A stretch of DNA of 64,000 nt from Doryteuthis pealeii (GCA_023376005.1 CM042151.1:75482039-75546038); one strand, 5' to 3'; shown: positions 22,686 to 36,500, counted from the first letter of the stretch. The notes: a model not told the origin generated them from the letters alone. Made by a program: numbers and translations.

Positions 22686-23400
22686 CCACCTTAACATGAA
22701 ATGAGCACAAAAAGCTCTCTCTGTAATAATTACAGATTCACCATTGTTAAAAAAAAAATATTTCAACCACAAATGCACAATATGCACCAGTCCAAGCCAT
22801 GATTATTACTAATCTGAAACAGAAGAAGAAAAAAAAAGGTAAGACATTAGGTAGATGGAGCTACCATTGCTACTTGCCTAAGTTCACTTGAACCACACAG
22901 GTGATAGTTTAGAATGTGGGAGAAATTTCTGCTGCACCCTGTATCGCATGAGAAATTTTGCATCAGAATCAAATTGCAAATTGGTGGTGGTGGTGGTGGG
23001 GGGCAGTGTATTAAACATGTATAATATTTTTTAATAATTGGTGGTGGTGGTGGGAGTAGTGTACTAAACGCGTATTTTTTTAACAATTGGTGAAGGGGGG
23101 GGGCGGGCAGTGTATTAAGCATGTATAATATTTTTTTAACAATTTAGTTGTATCACTGAAATACCAGATACATGAATACATCAATAAGTCTGCAGCCTAA
23201 TTATGAAAAAACGTATTTTTAAACAGTGAATATTTTTTTTTAACATAATCAATTTTGATGCACTTAAATCAGTGGTGAAATTGTAATCACAGATTGATTA
23301 TTATAGAATGAAAAGTTCGGATTAAAATATAGCTTGTTAGGCTACAGACTTACTGGTCCCTACCCTCTTATGTACAAACGTCTTACTTATAAATAGCCTG

Positions 23401-24001
23401 CCCTGTCAGCTGGAGCTTTAGAATACACTGACTGCATATCTGCAGAGGGGTAAGACCCCCCCACACACACACACACACAATGGGGCCACCTGTTAGCTGT
23501 GGGTGGCAACCAGTGATGCTTAAGGACATAATCTTAGTGGCTGAGCAGTCCATGAAATGCAACACTCCACTTCAGCCCTTACTTAGACTAGACGAGCGTT
23601 CTGAGAGGTCCCTCTGATCAATCGGCTGATCACATCAAACCCTAGCATCTATATGGTTGTCCCAACCTTATTGCACTTATGGCAAGCCCCAACCCTTTTT
23701 ACCATATATGTGCTAAAAGGTGGTGGCTGAGGGTCTTCATGTCCTGGGAATGACATTAAACTCTATCTAATGGTGAGGTTGCAGTTCTGGGGGTCTGAGG
23801 AATGTGAGGCACCCCTTTATCACCATTGCACCCAGGTCCACTCTGACCCAGAGTACCTGTTAGGGTCCCATTTATGGGTTAAATAGAAAAAAAAAGTTTA
23901 GAACAAATTGAGTACCCATCAAAAATGAATAAAACAAAAACGTCATTTAGCATAAAATGACCCAACAAGGGTTGACATGCCTTAAGACTCAAACAACCAA
24001 A
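23401..24001 (+). mobile_element. D1 element
   Basis: Head CCCTGTCAGCTGGAGCTTTA, a CA microsatellite at 23461-23479 inside the head, the CTATCTAATGGTGAGG block and tail GCATAAAATGACCCAACAAG. It abuts a D2 head at 24002. Confidence 0.85.
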
Positions 24002-24002
24002 C

Positions 24003-24305
24003 TTGACGGCAGGGCTTAGAATATGATGACATTTTTCCCTGCAGATAGGTAAGACCACTCCCTCCATAAAGGTGTGTGTGTGTGTGGGGGGGGGTCTCCT
24101 CAGTATGGTCTAAACTGCATCTAATTGTGAGGCTCCATTTCTGGAGCTCTGTAAAGTATGCAGTAACCCTTCATTGACATTACTCCTGGTTCCATTCTGT
24201 TCTGGGGTGGTAGTACCTGTTTGGGTCCCATCTATGGGTCAAATAGATCTTTGAAAATTATTAGGATTAGATAAGAATACTTGATAGCATATAACCATAA
24301 ATTAT
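24003..24305 (+). mobile_element. D2 element, 3'-truncated
   Basis: Starts GACGGCAGGGCTTAGAATAT, contains GTCTAAACTGCATCTAATTG and GTGGTAGTACCTGTTTGGGT, then the first D2 internal unit (ACTTGATAGCATATAACC). It breaks into the 3' half of a SINE-A copy. Confidence 0.7.
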
Positions 24306-24440
24306 TTGAATTAAGTGAGGAGCTGATGGTTGGTGTGGCACTCCATCTCAGTTGCAAAAACAATCTCTTTGGTCTAGTACTAGTGAAAAGGGGAATAGAC
24401 TCCCTCGCTCTCTGGCTGATACCAATAATAGGCCACTCCA
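24306..24440 (+). mobile_element. SINE-A, 3' half
   Basis: AAGTGAGGAGCTGATGGTTG to CCAATAATAGGCCACTCCAC. Confidence 0.75.
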
Positions 24441-24689
24441 CTCATAGCACCAATTTATAATGTATTATATGTATGTTGCATAGTGGAACCAATTTAAGGA
24501 GATAGTATGTAATACTAAGTTACCAATTTGGAAGTGTAGTGTGTTAGATAGTCATATACTTGTATTTTTTTCTATGGATCTGGTTGGGTTGTCTAACGTC
24601 TATCTGGGTATATTATCTCTTCTGTTCTGCTATTTCTATATCTTGGATCTGGGTTGTTGTTAGGCTGGCATTCTTTCTGTTCTTCTTTT

Positions 24690-25115
24690 GGTCTGGAACC
24701 ACTTGGGATTTTCATATAGGATCTTTTCTTCCTTGTCTGTGCTCGTTGTTTGTTTTTAATAATGGACACAAGACAATGTTGTTTTTCTTAGAGCTCTTTT
24801 ATTTTCTTTAACCCAAGTAAATGGCCTCTGAGGACAGGTTGTTATCTTGCGTCTGTCCCCTTCAAGCACCCAGCTAAGACTCTCTTTCTCACTATCTTTC
24901 TCTCTTTGGTCTGGAACTACTTGGGATTTTCATCTCGGGTCTCTTCTTCTTTGTGTTCATTGTTTGTTTTTATTAATGAACACAAGACAATGTTGTTTTT
25001 CTTAGAGCTCTTTTATTTTCTTTAACCCAAGTAAATGGCCTCTGAGGACAGGTTGTCATCTTGTGTCTGTCCCATTCAAACACCTAGCTCTCTCTTTCTC
25101 ACTATGTACAGCCAA
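24690..25115 (+). repeat. Tandem duplication, period 218 bp
   Basis: GGTCTGGAACCACTTGGGAT at 24690 and GGTCTGGAACTACTTGGGAT at 24908; the units share GAGCTCTTTTATTTTCTTTA and GGCCTCTGAGGACAGGTTGT. Not recognised as a known element; open frames on it are not convincing. Confidence 0.88.
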
Positions 25116-25422
25116 TCAGAAGCCAAGCTCAGTTACTTACATGTCTCACTTACACTTCTTACTAATTCTGTTTTTTTTTTCTTTCCATTTCTACACTTTT
25201 CAATTTCCACATTTTTTCTCCACATATGCGCCACATGCCAAACCACTGCTGACATCTTACACTGACCTCTACACTGTCATTATCTTACTTATGGCAAAAG
25301 TGCGGATAATTTTTCACTCTCCCTCATATTTGTTCAGATTATTTGCAAGTAAAATTATTTTTAAAAAAATTTATTTTTATTTTTTGTAATTTTTTAACGG
25401 TCTTGACTTTCTGTTTTTTCAG

Positions 25423-25553
25423 GTCGCCTGGTCTATATAATGGACATGACAGACAAAGTTATTTACAAGATGTGTCCGTTTTTAGCCGGTGGTATCTTCA
25501 TTGGATCAGTATATTGGATGGCTGTCACATATGGCGCCGTCACTGTTATGCAG
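25423..25553 (+). CDS. MARCHF5: MARCHF5 exon (first visible), transmembrane segment 1
   Basis: Acceptor is a pyrimidine tract ending TTTTTTCAG at 25422; donor is CAG|GTGAGT after 25553. The exon is 131 bases: 2 bases of a split codon plus 43 codons. It encodes the link after the RING domain (RLVYIMDMTDK) and a first membrane helix containing FLAGGIFIGSVYWMAVTYGA. Ending in VTVMQ at phase 0 matches the family. A longer open frame across this exon in another phase is a shadow. Confidence 0.95.
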
Positions 25554-28500
25554 GTGAGTTTAATTGTTTAGAGTGGTGGGAGGAATTGCAAAGTAAATTT
25601 CTCTTACTTTTCTTTCTTGTTGAATATTGCATGTCCTCCTCCAAAAGAAAAAGAAAAAAAAAGGTTGTGATATCAACCCTTTCGAGACAAGATTTAATGA
25701 TACCAATTAACTATTCAGGGGTATAGACTATAAACATTTGTATTCTTCTATATAAACTTCCACCGCCTTGTCGGCTGGGGCGTTAGAATGCACTTCTGCA
25801 GAGAGGTAAGATTCCCCCAATGGGGCCACCTGTTGGCCGTGGGTGGCGACCCGTGATGCTTAAAGATAGAACCTAGGTGGATGAGCAGTTCATGAGTTGC
25901 AATATTCCACTTTGGCCCTATCTTGGGCTAGACAGGCAGTCGGAGAGGCCCCTTCCGATCAATCGGCTGGTTACGTCAAGCCCTAGCACCTATATGATTT
26001 TCCCAACCCTATTGCCCTTATGGCAAGCCCCAGCCCCTTTTTATCATATGGGTGCTAGAAGGCGGTGACTAAGGGTCTACATGTCCTGGGAATGACTTTA
26101 AACTCTATCTGATGGTGAGGTTCCAGTTTTGGAGGTTTGGGGAATGTGGAGCACCCCTTCATCACCATTGCTCTCTGGTTCACTTTGACCCGGAGTGGTA
26201 GTACCTGTTAGGGTCCCATCTATGGGTTAAATAGAAAAATGTATTTATAAAAAAATTGTATTATCCATTAAGAATTGATTTATTTCAAAACTTTATCGGC
26301 ATTAAATGACCCACTGAGGTTGATATGCCATAAAACAAACCAAACCAAACAAACTTCCAACAACATTGGAATAACATACACAGCAAACTCTTACTGATAA
26401 AACCCATGCTAGGAGAATAGAAACCGATTTTTAAGAAAGGAAAAGTCACTATATCCCAATTGCACATTGGTCACACAAGAGATACAAACTCTTTTATACT
26501 TATATTATATTTTTTATAATCTGAAGGATAACCACAGTGTATAGTATATCAAACACCCTACACTATTAAACATTTTCTCACAGAATGCAGAGAATTAACT
26601 CTCATTAGACAAGATTTTTTAAACACAAACTATATAAAGGACCTATTTGAAAATGTTGACATGGATGACATTTTGATCTTGAGAGAAATAGAATTATACC
26701 AAACATTATAAACATAAACCTGCCATACAAAGTATTATTAAATATATCATTCAAAGTAATTATTAGATTAGAAAACCATCCCAGAGGATTTTGACATATT
26801 GTTGAACCGATATTTTAAAAGAGAAAAAATTTTTTAAAATAAAGAAAGAAAAAAAGAATTAGAACAACTACAGAAAAATGTACATATAAACATACAATTA
26901 TTTTGATTTTTTTTGGACTGTTGTCCTCATCTTTATTGAAGATATATAAAAACTCAACATTTCAGCCATTGTACCCTCTGGCCTACTTCAGGTGTACCTT
27001 CTTCATCCGAGCATAGCAATGATTCAACCCGGATATCACTTTGAATAATTTGTCTGTTGAGCAAATAAGATATTGAAGAACTTATGAAGATCCCAAATAA
27101 TGACGACATTATTTTTGCATTTCTCTGAATGTTTGGGATGAGGCTTGATGATTAGTATTATCTGCGTTATTCGGACTATTGTCCTCATCTTTATTGTTAT
27201 CTGTACAATGTTTTGTGATGGCTCTCGATTATGACAAGAAGGTTCCCGACTACAACAAGAAAGTTCCCGAGTTCGAAAAGAAAGTTCCCAAGTCTGACAA
27301 GAAGGCTGGAGGGCATATCGGCTGAAACGTTGTATAGATAACAATAAAGATGAGGACAATAGTCCGAATAATCCAAATAATACAGAAGTGAGTTGTCAAT
27401 AACGCAGATAATATTATTTTTGCATGCCCATCAATCTGAGAAGTGTCATGAAACGGTCAAAATGTTGTGTTTTTTTTTATATCACAATAAAGATGAGGAC
27501 AACAGTTTGAAAAATCAAAATAATACATATCAAGCCTCATCTAAAAAAAATTAAGACAAATAAACATAGAATTTGAACAATTTTCTAATCACTCGGCATA
27601 AAATAACCCTGGACATATTGACATACTATTAAAATCAATTTTGTATTATTTGCATTATTTGGACTATTGTCCTCATCTTTATTGTTATCTACACAACGTT
27701 TTGGCCAATATGCTGTCTGGCCTTCTTCAGGTATTTCTTGTTAGACTTGGGAACCTCCTCCTTGAACTCGGGAACCTTCAGGGAACTTCAAACCTAACCT
27801 TTATTCAATTCATGGGAGCAGACTGTTCTCATTCTGTTAACCATGACTAGGTACAAGTGTTAAGCTGTGTTAATTATTCTATTTACTGTTGCGCTTGACT
27901 GCCCTGTCGGCTAGGGCGTTAGAATGCACCGACTGCACATCTGCAAAGGGGTAAAACTCCCCAATGGGGCAACCTGTTGGCCGTGGGTGGTGACCTGTGA
28001 TGCTTAAGGATAGAACCCAGGTGGATGAGCAGTCCATGACTTGCAATATTCCACTTTAGGCTTTTCTTGGGCTAGACGGTCGGAGAGGCCACCTCCGATC
28101 AATTGGCTGGCCATATCAAGCCCTAGCACCTATATGATTGCTTCCAACCCTATTGCCCTTATGGCAACCCCCAATCCTTCTTATCATATGGGTGCTAGAA
28201 GGTGGTGGCTGCGGGTCTACATGTCCTGGGAATGACTTTAAACTCTATCTGATGGTGGGGTTCCAGTTCTGGAGGTTTGGGGAATGTGGAGCACCCCTTC
28301 ATCACCATTGCTCTCTGGTCCACTCTGGGTTGAATAGAAAAATATGAGTTTATAAACAAAATTGTATTATGCATTAAGAATTAATTTATTTCACAACTTT
28401 TTCGGCATTAAATGACTAACTGAGGTTGATATGCTATAAAACAAAACAAACTAAACCAAACCAAACCATTGCACTTGACCAGGATTGAACCTGCAGCCTA

Positions 28501-31500
28501 GAGATAACTGTCACTTAGAACTGTATTAACTCAGCACCTATATCCACTATGCCATGTGTCCTAAAAGATTCAGAAAAATATTAAAATCGATCATAAATTT
28601 GTTTCAGATTTGAATTTAGTATACTTTTGAACTAGTAGAATTTAGAAATAAATCCAGTCTAGTATATGATTTTAAAAAATGATTTAAGCATAAAAAGATA
28701 TTAAGAAAGAATTTAAAAAAAATGCTTGACTCAGTTCTAGGTCACATTTGGGAAATGGATATTATCTACTTATAATATTGATTTCCTATGGTTTTAAAAG
28801 GGTCCTATTTACCATATAAATACAATGTTAAAATGGCCACTGACTTTCAATCATGCATATACATGAGTTATTTTCCCTTGTTCTCATTTTTATTATACTC
28901 TAAGAGGAAGTGTAGGGAGAAGTAAAATCCTCAATAGTAGGAGTTGGAGATAACTATGAGGACCCAAGTTTCAATGATATGAACACTATTTCAGTGTTGT
29001 TTCAAATGCACAGGAAGAGGGGGTGAAGTTTTGTATATTTGGTAGGATTTAAGAGATTTGTCTTTTGAATTGTTGGGACTTTAAAGAGATTTCTCTTTGA
29101 AATTGTTTTTCTGCAACAATACAGTTAGCAATGTCCGGAAATATTTTTCGGGGGGGGGGGGGGGCTCAAGTGGAGATTTTGTTGATATGACTGGACTATA
29201 AGCCATCATCTTGTTACAAATGTGACAAACCAAATTATTAAGAATAATGATGGGAAGTTTATCTGAATGTGATAATCTCCAGATCTATCACTTTTAAACA
29301 ATTGCTTTGTTTTATTCTATGCAAAACAGTTTGGTCACCAAGTTTCATTAATATTGAATTTATTAAATCTAAACTAAAATCATTATTTTTATTTTATGTT
29401 TTATGATTGAATATAAAATTTAGCTGAAAGATAGTGTACAAGAAATTTGGAAATCTTGGAGGTTTGATTCCAGACCATCTCAATAAAGCTAATATTGCAA
29501 TAATAATAGTTTATACAAAAACTTGGTTTTACAGTGTATATAAAATTTGTTTATATAACTTTAAACAAAAAAACAACAAAATTAAAACTGCAATATCATT
29601 AGGTCTTTATAAAAAAAATAAAAAAATAATAATGTACGACATTATTGAAAAAACATTTAATTCTTATCTTAAATTAAAGGGAGATAATCAGATATAGATT
29701 AACTACCGTATTTGACAGCATAAAAAACACAGGCATATTTGATGCACAACCATTTCAGCAGGGTTTACTCAGACAAATTTTAAAAAATATATTTAAGTAT
29801 AATGCTTAAAGCTAGTACAATACAGAGCATTACAGTTATAGCAGAAATCATTACTATATATATAAAAAGCAAGCTAGCAGTACATTACAAAAACATTACA
29901 AGGGTACATTAACTATACTAGCAAGACAAACACCCCCCGGGCAGTGTAAAAATTAGTTTTTGAAAGATGTTGTCTGGGAAAATTAAAAATTCAATGTCAG
30001 AAGGTTTGTATCATAAGTAAGTAAAACCATCAAATTTATTAAAGAAGTAAAAAAAAAAAAAAAATAAATAAATAAAGCAATTTGAAATGGAGACTTAGTT
30101 ATATTCCCCTCAAATAAAATGTTGCATGCATCTATTAATTATTAATGAAATAATTATTTTTAATGATTTACACAAAATTGTAGAGATTTATTTATTTTAA
30201 AACTTTTTAGTTATCTTCTTGTTACTGAAAAAAAGAGTGTAAAAATAATATGAAAAGAATTTAATAAATATATAATACCATGTATTTATCAAAACTTGTT
30301 TTAAAAAAACAATGTGGACTGTAGTGTATATAATACAGGGTTGTTCTGTATTTATGTATTAAGGATATTTAGAATAAATTAAATACTCATTGATAAACTT
30401 AGACAATTCCTGAAATTATTTGACGTAAGCAGTGACATAGTTTCAGTTACAAAGAGACACCGAATCTCCAATAAAAAAGAAAACCTTATTGTGTATAAAA
30501 AGTAAGCTAGTAGTATATTACAAAAACATTATAAGGGTACTTTAACTATAACAGGAATCATTACTGTATATTATTGTATGGTTATTAATTGATTTCTTTG
30601 AGAATTACTGAAATATGACACAGAAATTGAGCAAATTTGGTGCCATAGATCTTCTGTAGCCCAAAATGGTAGTACCTGTTAGTATCCCATCTATGGATCA
30701 AATAGATCTGTCTAAAAATTATTAGTACTAGTACAAAATAAAAAACACCTTCCGGGTGATGTAAAAATAGATTTTTGAAACATATTGCCTGAGGGTAGGA
30801 GTAAAAAATTCAATGTCAGCGAGTTTGTACCCTAAGTAAGTAAAATCATCAAATTCATTAAAGGATTAAAAAATAAAACAATTTGAAATGTAAACTTTAA
30901 ATATGTATTAAAATAAAACAAACTATATATAGATATATAATACCAGTCATGTATTTATTAAAACTTGTTTTAAAAAACAATGAGGACTGTCTAATGTTGC
31001 ATGTTCAAATTTTGAATGTATTTATTCTATGTTATGACGATTTTGGGTAATGTGACATAAGCAGTGACGTAATTTTTGTTACAGACAAAAAACGGAAGCA
31101 AATCCCCATTATTAATAGATTTGATAGAAATACTAGATGCCATATAACTAAATTATTTGAATCTGTGATGATTTACTAAGGATTATTATTACTTACTTGA
31201 AACCATATAAATGTGTGCAAACAAATGATTTATTAACAGTCCAACATCATCGGGCCTATTATGTGTTTACTCAGTAATTATTACTGTTAGGTTAAACCCA
31301 TTGTATCATTAAAATAAAACATGTTGAAATCTTTCTTTTGCACATAAAATATATTTTTCTTTCCCTCCACTCATTAAAGCTATATTTATGTCCCAATAAG
31401 ATCAGAGCATTGTGTTAAAGAAAAAAAATCAGCTTCAGTGGTGTTGTGGACTATAAATAGAAATAATTACTTGAAACTATGTAACTATTATTAAATATGA

Positions 31501-33510
31501 ATACTTGAAACCATATAACTTTGTGCAAATTATTTGTATTAGATAGAAATACTTGATATCATGTAACTGCAAATTATTTAAGAATAGTTACTTGAAGCTA
31601 TTGTTGTTTTCTAAGGATTATTATTAGTTACTTGAAACTATATAACTGTGTGCAAACAATGACTATTAATAAATAGAAATGATTACTTGAAACTAATACA
31701 CCTATTAGTATAAGATAGCAATACTTGAAACTATATAACTGTTTGCAAATTATTTGTACTAGTAAATATATGCACCCTCTGGGTGCAAGTATTTAAGTTT
31801 TGATGTAATAAAATATATTAAATTAGAAAGGCTAATGAAACTAAATAAGAATGCGGATAAAAAGATTTTAAACAGAGAGGGGTATAATCGAAAAAAATTG
31901 AACAACTAAAACTTATTCTTCCATCACTCATGTCTTTCATTGCTAAATTATCCTAATTTAACTAGTTACTTAAAATAGGAAGTAAAGAATAAAATTACAG
32001 TTATTTTTTCTTTGTTAATGGATTTCTTTTCAGATTTATCCCCGATATTTTTGCTCATATTCATTAAGATAAAACTAAACAATTAGAAATCAATAATATG
32101 AAGTACATATTTATTAAAATCAACTTTTTAATATCAATATGCAAATAAGCCTTCCTGTTCACACTATAAACTGCTATTTTGTTTTACATATAAATACAAT
32201 AGCATGTTATTCGCATGTGGATATGGTCGACAGTATTAATAATGTATAACAATTTTATTAATAATTTAGGTTTAGATAAAAATAAAATCATGGAGAATGT
32301 GACGTAATTAACTAAGGGAATGTGACTTAAGTAGTGATATAGTTTTGGTTACAGACAGAAAAACACACAATCTCCATTATAATAAGATTAAATTTCAATA
32401 CTTGATATTAAGTATAAAGTTTTTGAAAAAACAAGAAAATAAGTCAAAGATTGACATCCAGAAAGCCAACACTAAAGCGTTTCGGTTTTAATTAAACCAT
32501 CAACGGGGCTCAACTTGGTTAATAATTATAAATTATGAAAATAAATTTGTGGAAAACAAGCAAAAACTCAGCACAAATACTTAATTACATTGCCAGATTT
32601 TATATCCATTTTTCATCTTACTTGATATTATAAGTGCAAAAAACTATTTATAGGCAAATAAAGTGCAATTTTAAATAATGTAATGGCACATTGAAAATAT
32701 AATTAACATTTAAGATCAAACCCTTAAAAATGAAACAACTGTTCTGTCTGCTGGGGCGTTAGAATGCACCGACTGCACCTCTGCAGAGGGGTAAGACTCC
32801 TCCAATGGTGCCACCTGTTGGCTGTGGGTGGCGACATGTGATGCTTAAGGATAGAACCCAGGTGGTTGAGCAGTCCATGACTTGCAATATTCCACTTTGG
32901 CCCTTTCTTGGGTTAGACAGGCGGTTGGAGAGGCCCCCTCCGATCAATCGGCTGGTCATGTCAAACCCTAGTACCTATATGATTGCCCCAATGGCAAGCC
33001 CCAACCCCTTTTTATCATATGGGTGCTAGAAGACTGAGGGTCTACATGTCCTGGGAATGATATTAAACTCTATCTGATGGTGAGGTTCCAGTTTTGAAGG
33101 TTTGGGGAATTTGGAGCACCCCTTCATCAACATTGCTCCCTGGTCCACTCTGACCTGGAGTGGTAGTACCTGTTAGGGTCCCATCTATGGGTTAAATAGA
33201 AAAAATGTATTTATAAAAAAATTGTATTATACATTAAGAATTGATTTATTTCAAATCTTTATCGGCATTAAATGACCCACTGAGGTTGATATGCCGTAAA
33301 ACAAACCAAACCCAACCAAACCCTTACAAATTAAACAAATTTCAGCATTAGATAACCCATAAGGTGTTTATATACAGTTAAACAAATAAATCAGACCAAG
33401 GCATATCTTGTTACACCTAACCTACCAGATGAGATTCTGAACTTTATCAACTCGACTCTTTCTTTTATATGTGTGTGTGTGTATGTGTGTATATATATAT
33501 TATGAGTATG

Positions 33511-33551
<41 letters not shown>

Positions 33552-36500
33552 TCACTACCCATAACCAATCGCTTACAATAAGCAATGCACCATCAGAGAT
33601 GTTGATAGGTACACGTCCTGCATCACTGACGCATAAAAATCTTAAAGGACGCAGTAAAATTGTATCCATATCCCAGTGTTTTTTTTCTTCCCCCACCATT
33701 TCCAGCTAACTGTAAATACATTTCAATATTTTCTTGGAAATGAATTACATGCTATGGGGTACAAAGTAGGGCTTAGACGGCTTTAGTTGTTCATAGATAA
33801 AACTCTACAATTTATTAAGAAACATTAGTTGGGACCCATCAAATTTCCCTGGGACTCATTCAAATCAAATACATGTATTCCAGGACACACTGAATTAAAA
33901 AGCTATCAGCATCACTGCAGCATTAATGACCCCCCCCCTCAATAACCTACAGAAGCTTTTGTGGTTGGATAGGGTTCTAAACTTGTAAATATTTTGATAC
34001 CTCAGATTTTTCTGTATTTTGTTGCTAATATACTGTATATTTTTTTCTTCAATTATTAATTTTATTTTTTTTTTTTTCCAGGTCCTGGGCCACAAAGAAG
34101 GACTAAATGTGATGGAACGAGCAGACCCCTTATTCTTGCTGTTTGGACTTCCTGCCATTCCCCTGACACTTATTTGTGGCAAACTTGTACGCTGGGAAGA
34201 TTATGTCTTGAAACTATGGCGTAAACATGCTTCTCGTTTTAATTACTTCTGGAAAGGAGGTTGGTAATAAATAAGACTGAATTCTTTTTTTTTTTTCATA
34301 ATTTCTAAACACAGACTTGAAAATTATAATTAATATACAGTTATTTAAAAGAGTTACCTGTTGGTGCTAGGACTTTAGTCAAGTCCTTTCTCATCAAGGT
34401 AAAATATTAGCATTAATATATCTAATGATACACTAACACTGAATAGATGGAAGGAAAGACAAGCTAAGCTCATTTATACATATAGAAACATAATTTGTAC
34501 TTTATGCACATCACATTGCTATTTCCAATACAACAACATCTATTATAAACAGAAATTTGGTTTGCCCATGGGATCTCCTCTCAGTGGGGTTGTCGCATGT
34601 CTTTATCTTGAGTTTCTAGAATCTGGCCCTTTTCGTTATATAGAAACGTGTAATATCATAGAAAATGAACACAGTGAGGAGTTCAAATCCTGGACAAGGC
34701 CAGTTTAATTTCACATAGTACTAATACCCTTGGGAAAGGTTTGAATCCAGCTACAGGTAAATAATAGAGAAAACTGGACTCTTTATCCTTGGTACAGCAA
34801 CTGGTCTAGGACAAGGACAACTCTGAATTCAAAGCTGTTAAACTCTGCTTAAAAAATTGACCTTGTGTTGCATCCTGCTCATGCAGAGGGGTTGATAAAT
34901 ACATGGACGATAAACATCCTTCTATAGTTCTCATTTAGCTTTCTTGCCAAGTAGAATCTTGGAATCAGCATCCCACAAAACAGCAGTGCTACGGCCACTT
35001 ACTGCCCATTATACAAACCATCCAAGTAAGATGAACAAGACATACTCGGTTCTGCTGGAGAAGTAAGGACAAACTCCTAAGTGATTTTCTCCTATTAAAT
35101 CCTACACACCAATGTTGGTCGACCAGCAAAAACTTACATCCACCAGCTATGTGTGGACACTGGATGCCGTCTAAAGAACTTACCATCAGCAATGATCGAT
35201 AGACAGATGGCGAGAGAGAGTCAAGGGAATCGATGCTAGAGAATATCCTATATCAATTCTTTGTTAATTTGTTCTTGTATGTATTTACCCAACCCCTCCA
35301 GGATGTGAGACAAGGTCATATTTTTAGGCAGAAAAATTAATGTCACCTATTTGAAATATTCAATGCAAAAAAATATCATTTTAATTTTATTTTCTAATTA
35401 TCTTCATGAATATAAATGAAATCTTCATAACTTCTGTGCAAAAAGCAAGAGCTGGTGATATTTAATGTGTATATATATTTGCTTTGTCATTAACTGTTTT
35501 ATTTTTGTTGTTTCATCCAGACATACATGCACACCAACTGTTCTTTATATAATGTATAGATAATCCTCATTAGGTCACATTCCATGATAGTATCTTGGTC
35601 AGCCTATGAACTTTTCAGCTGATCCTCGTATTAAAAAAAAAAAAAAAAAAAGATTTTAATTTAAAGAAAGATTTAAAAGAAAATTTTAAAAAAATACACA
35701 GTCATGGTTAACGAAATGAGAACAGTCTACCTCCGTGGATTGAATGAAGGGTTAAGTTTGAAGTTCCAAGAAATACCTGAAGAGTGCACATCAGACGAAA
35801 CATTGTGTAGCTAATAATAAAGATGAAGACAATAGTCTGAATAATATAAATAATACAAATTATCAATCCTCATCTAAAAAATTCAGAGAAATATAAAAAA
35901 ATACAAATATTGATACACATGAAAAATTTGCATGCCATGTTCATTTAAAAAAAATTTTTTTTAGTTGTTTCATTGTGAAGAAATGATACTATAGGAGAGA
36001 ATAAATAATTGTCTCCCTTGTTTTTAGGAGTGGATCCATTGACTGTCACGTGTCAATCCCTGAATCCGTTCTTGTCATCTTTTATTCCCACTTTTAAATG
36101 AATAAGATGTACCTTTTTTTTATCTCTGTTCGTTGGGTGGATTCTGTCTCAACACATGGCGAATGACATCTCTTGCCTCAGCATTGAAATGTAAAGTCCA
36201 CACGGCTATGCCTACTAAAGAACTCAAGTTTTTGTACCCCTTTCAAATACTGCTTGTTCATAAAACAATATGTGCAAATTTTATCTGTTAGGGCACATTT
36301 GTGTATTCTTGTAAATACTTCTTGTATGTATATTCTGTATGTATTAAATGTTTATGAAGTAAATGGAAGTGAATCCAACGGTATGAATTGAAATTTTTTT
36401 TAGAAAAAACAAATGTTATTAGTTTGCTGACAGATCTGTTTCGATGCTTTTAATAAAGCGGTCTTCTTCAAGAGCAACTATATTTATGAAGAAAAGATGG

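Larger units (their letters stand above)
1..25422 (+). other. MARCHF5: Upstream MARCHF5 intron or 5' flank
   Basis: No RING-CH exon (Cys-x2-Cys pattern with WVHQxCLQRW) was found by reading this stretch on the + strand, so it is most likely one very large intron or contains only short non-coding exons. It is filled with D1, D2, SINE, Helitron and minisatellite repeats listed separately. Stretches 151-560, 2810-3640, 3800-4660, 7770-8280, 8735-9250, 11015-11870, 13960-14330, 14910-15640, 16600-18320 and 19095-19690 hold AT-rich sequence and microsatellites in which I see no gene. Confidence 0.6.
30665..32430 (+). mobile_element. D2 element split by two Helitrons
   Basis: D2 pieces at 30665-30727, 31120-31758 and 32388-32430 read as one element once 30728-31119 and 31759-32387 are removed: AAAAATTATTAGTA joins TTTGATAGAAATACT, and CAAATTATTTGTA joins TTAAATTTCAATACTTGAT. 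The middle piece holds at least six degenerate units built on ACTTGAAACCATATAACTGT and GCAAATTATTTGTATTAGAT. Confidence 0.78.
25554..34081 (+). other. MARCHF5: MARCHF5 intron, 8.5 kb
   Basis: Bounded by CAG|GTGAGT and TTTCCAG. It contains D1 copies at 25763, 27900 and 32739, family E copies near 27.2 and 27.7 kb, three Helitrons (29918-32387) and a D2 element they interrupt. 26365-26910 and 28570-29690 are AT-rich with no recognised element apart from a G run at 29150-29163. Confidence 0.9.

Noticed and set aside
25343..25726. 127-codon frame overlapping the MARCHF5 exon
   Set aside because: Out of phase with the conserved protein and runs through both splice sites.
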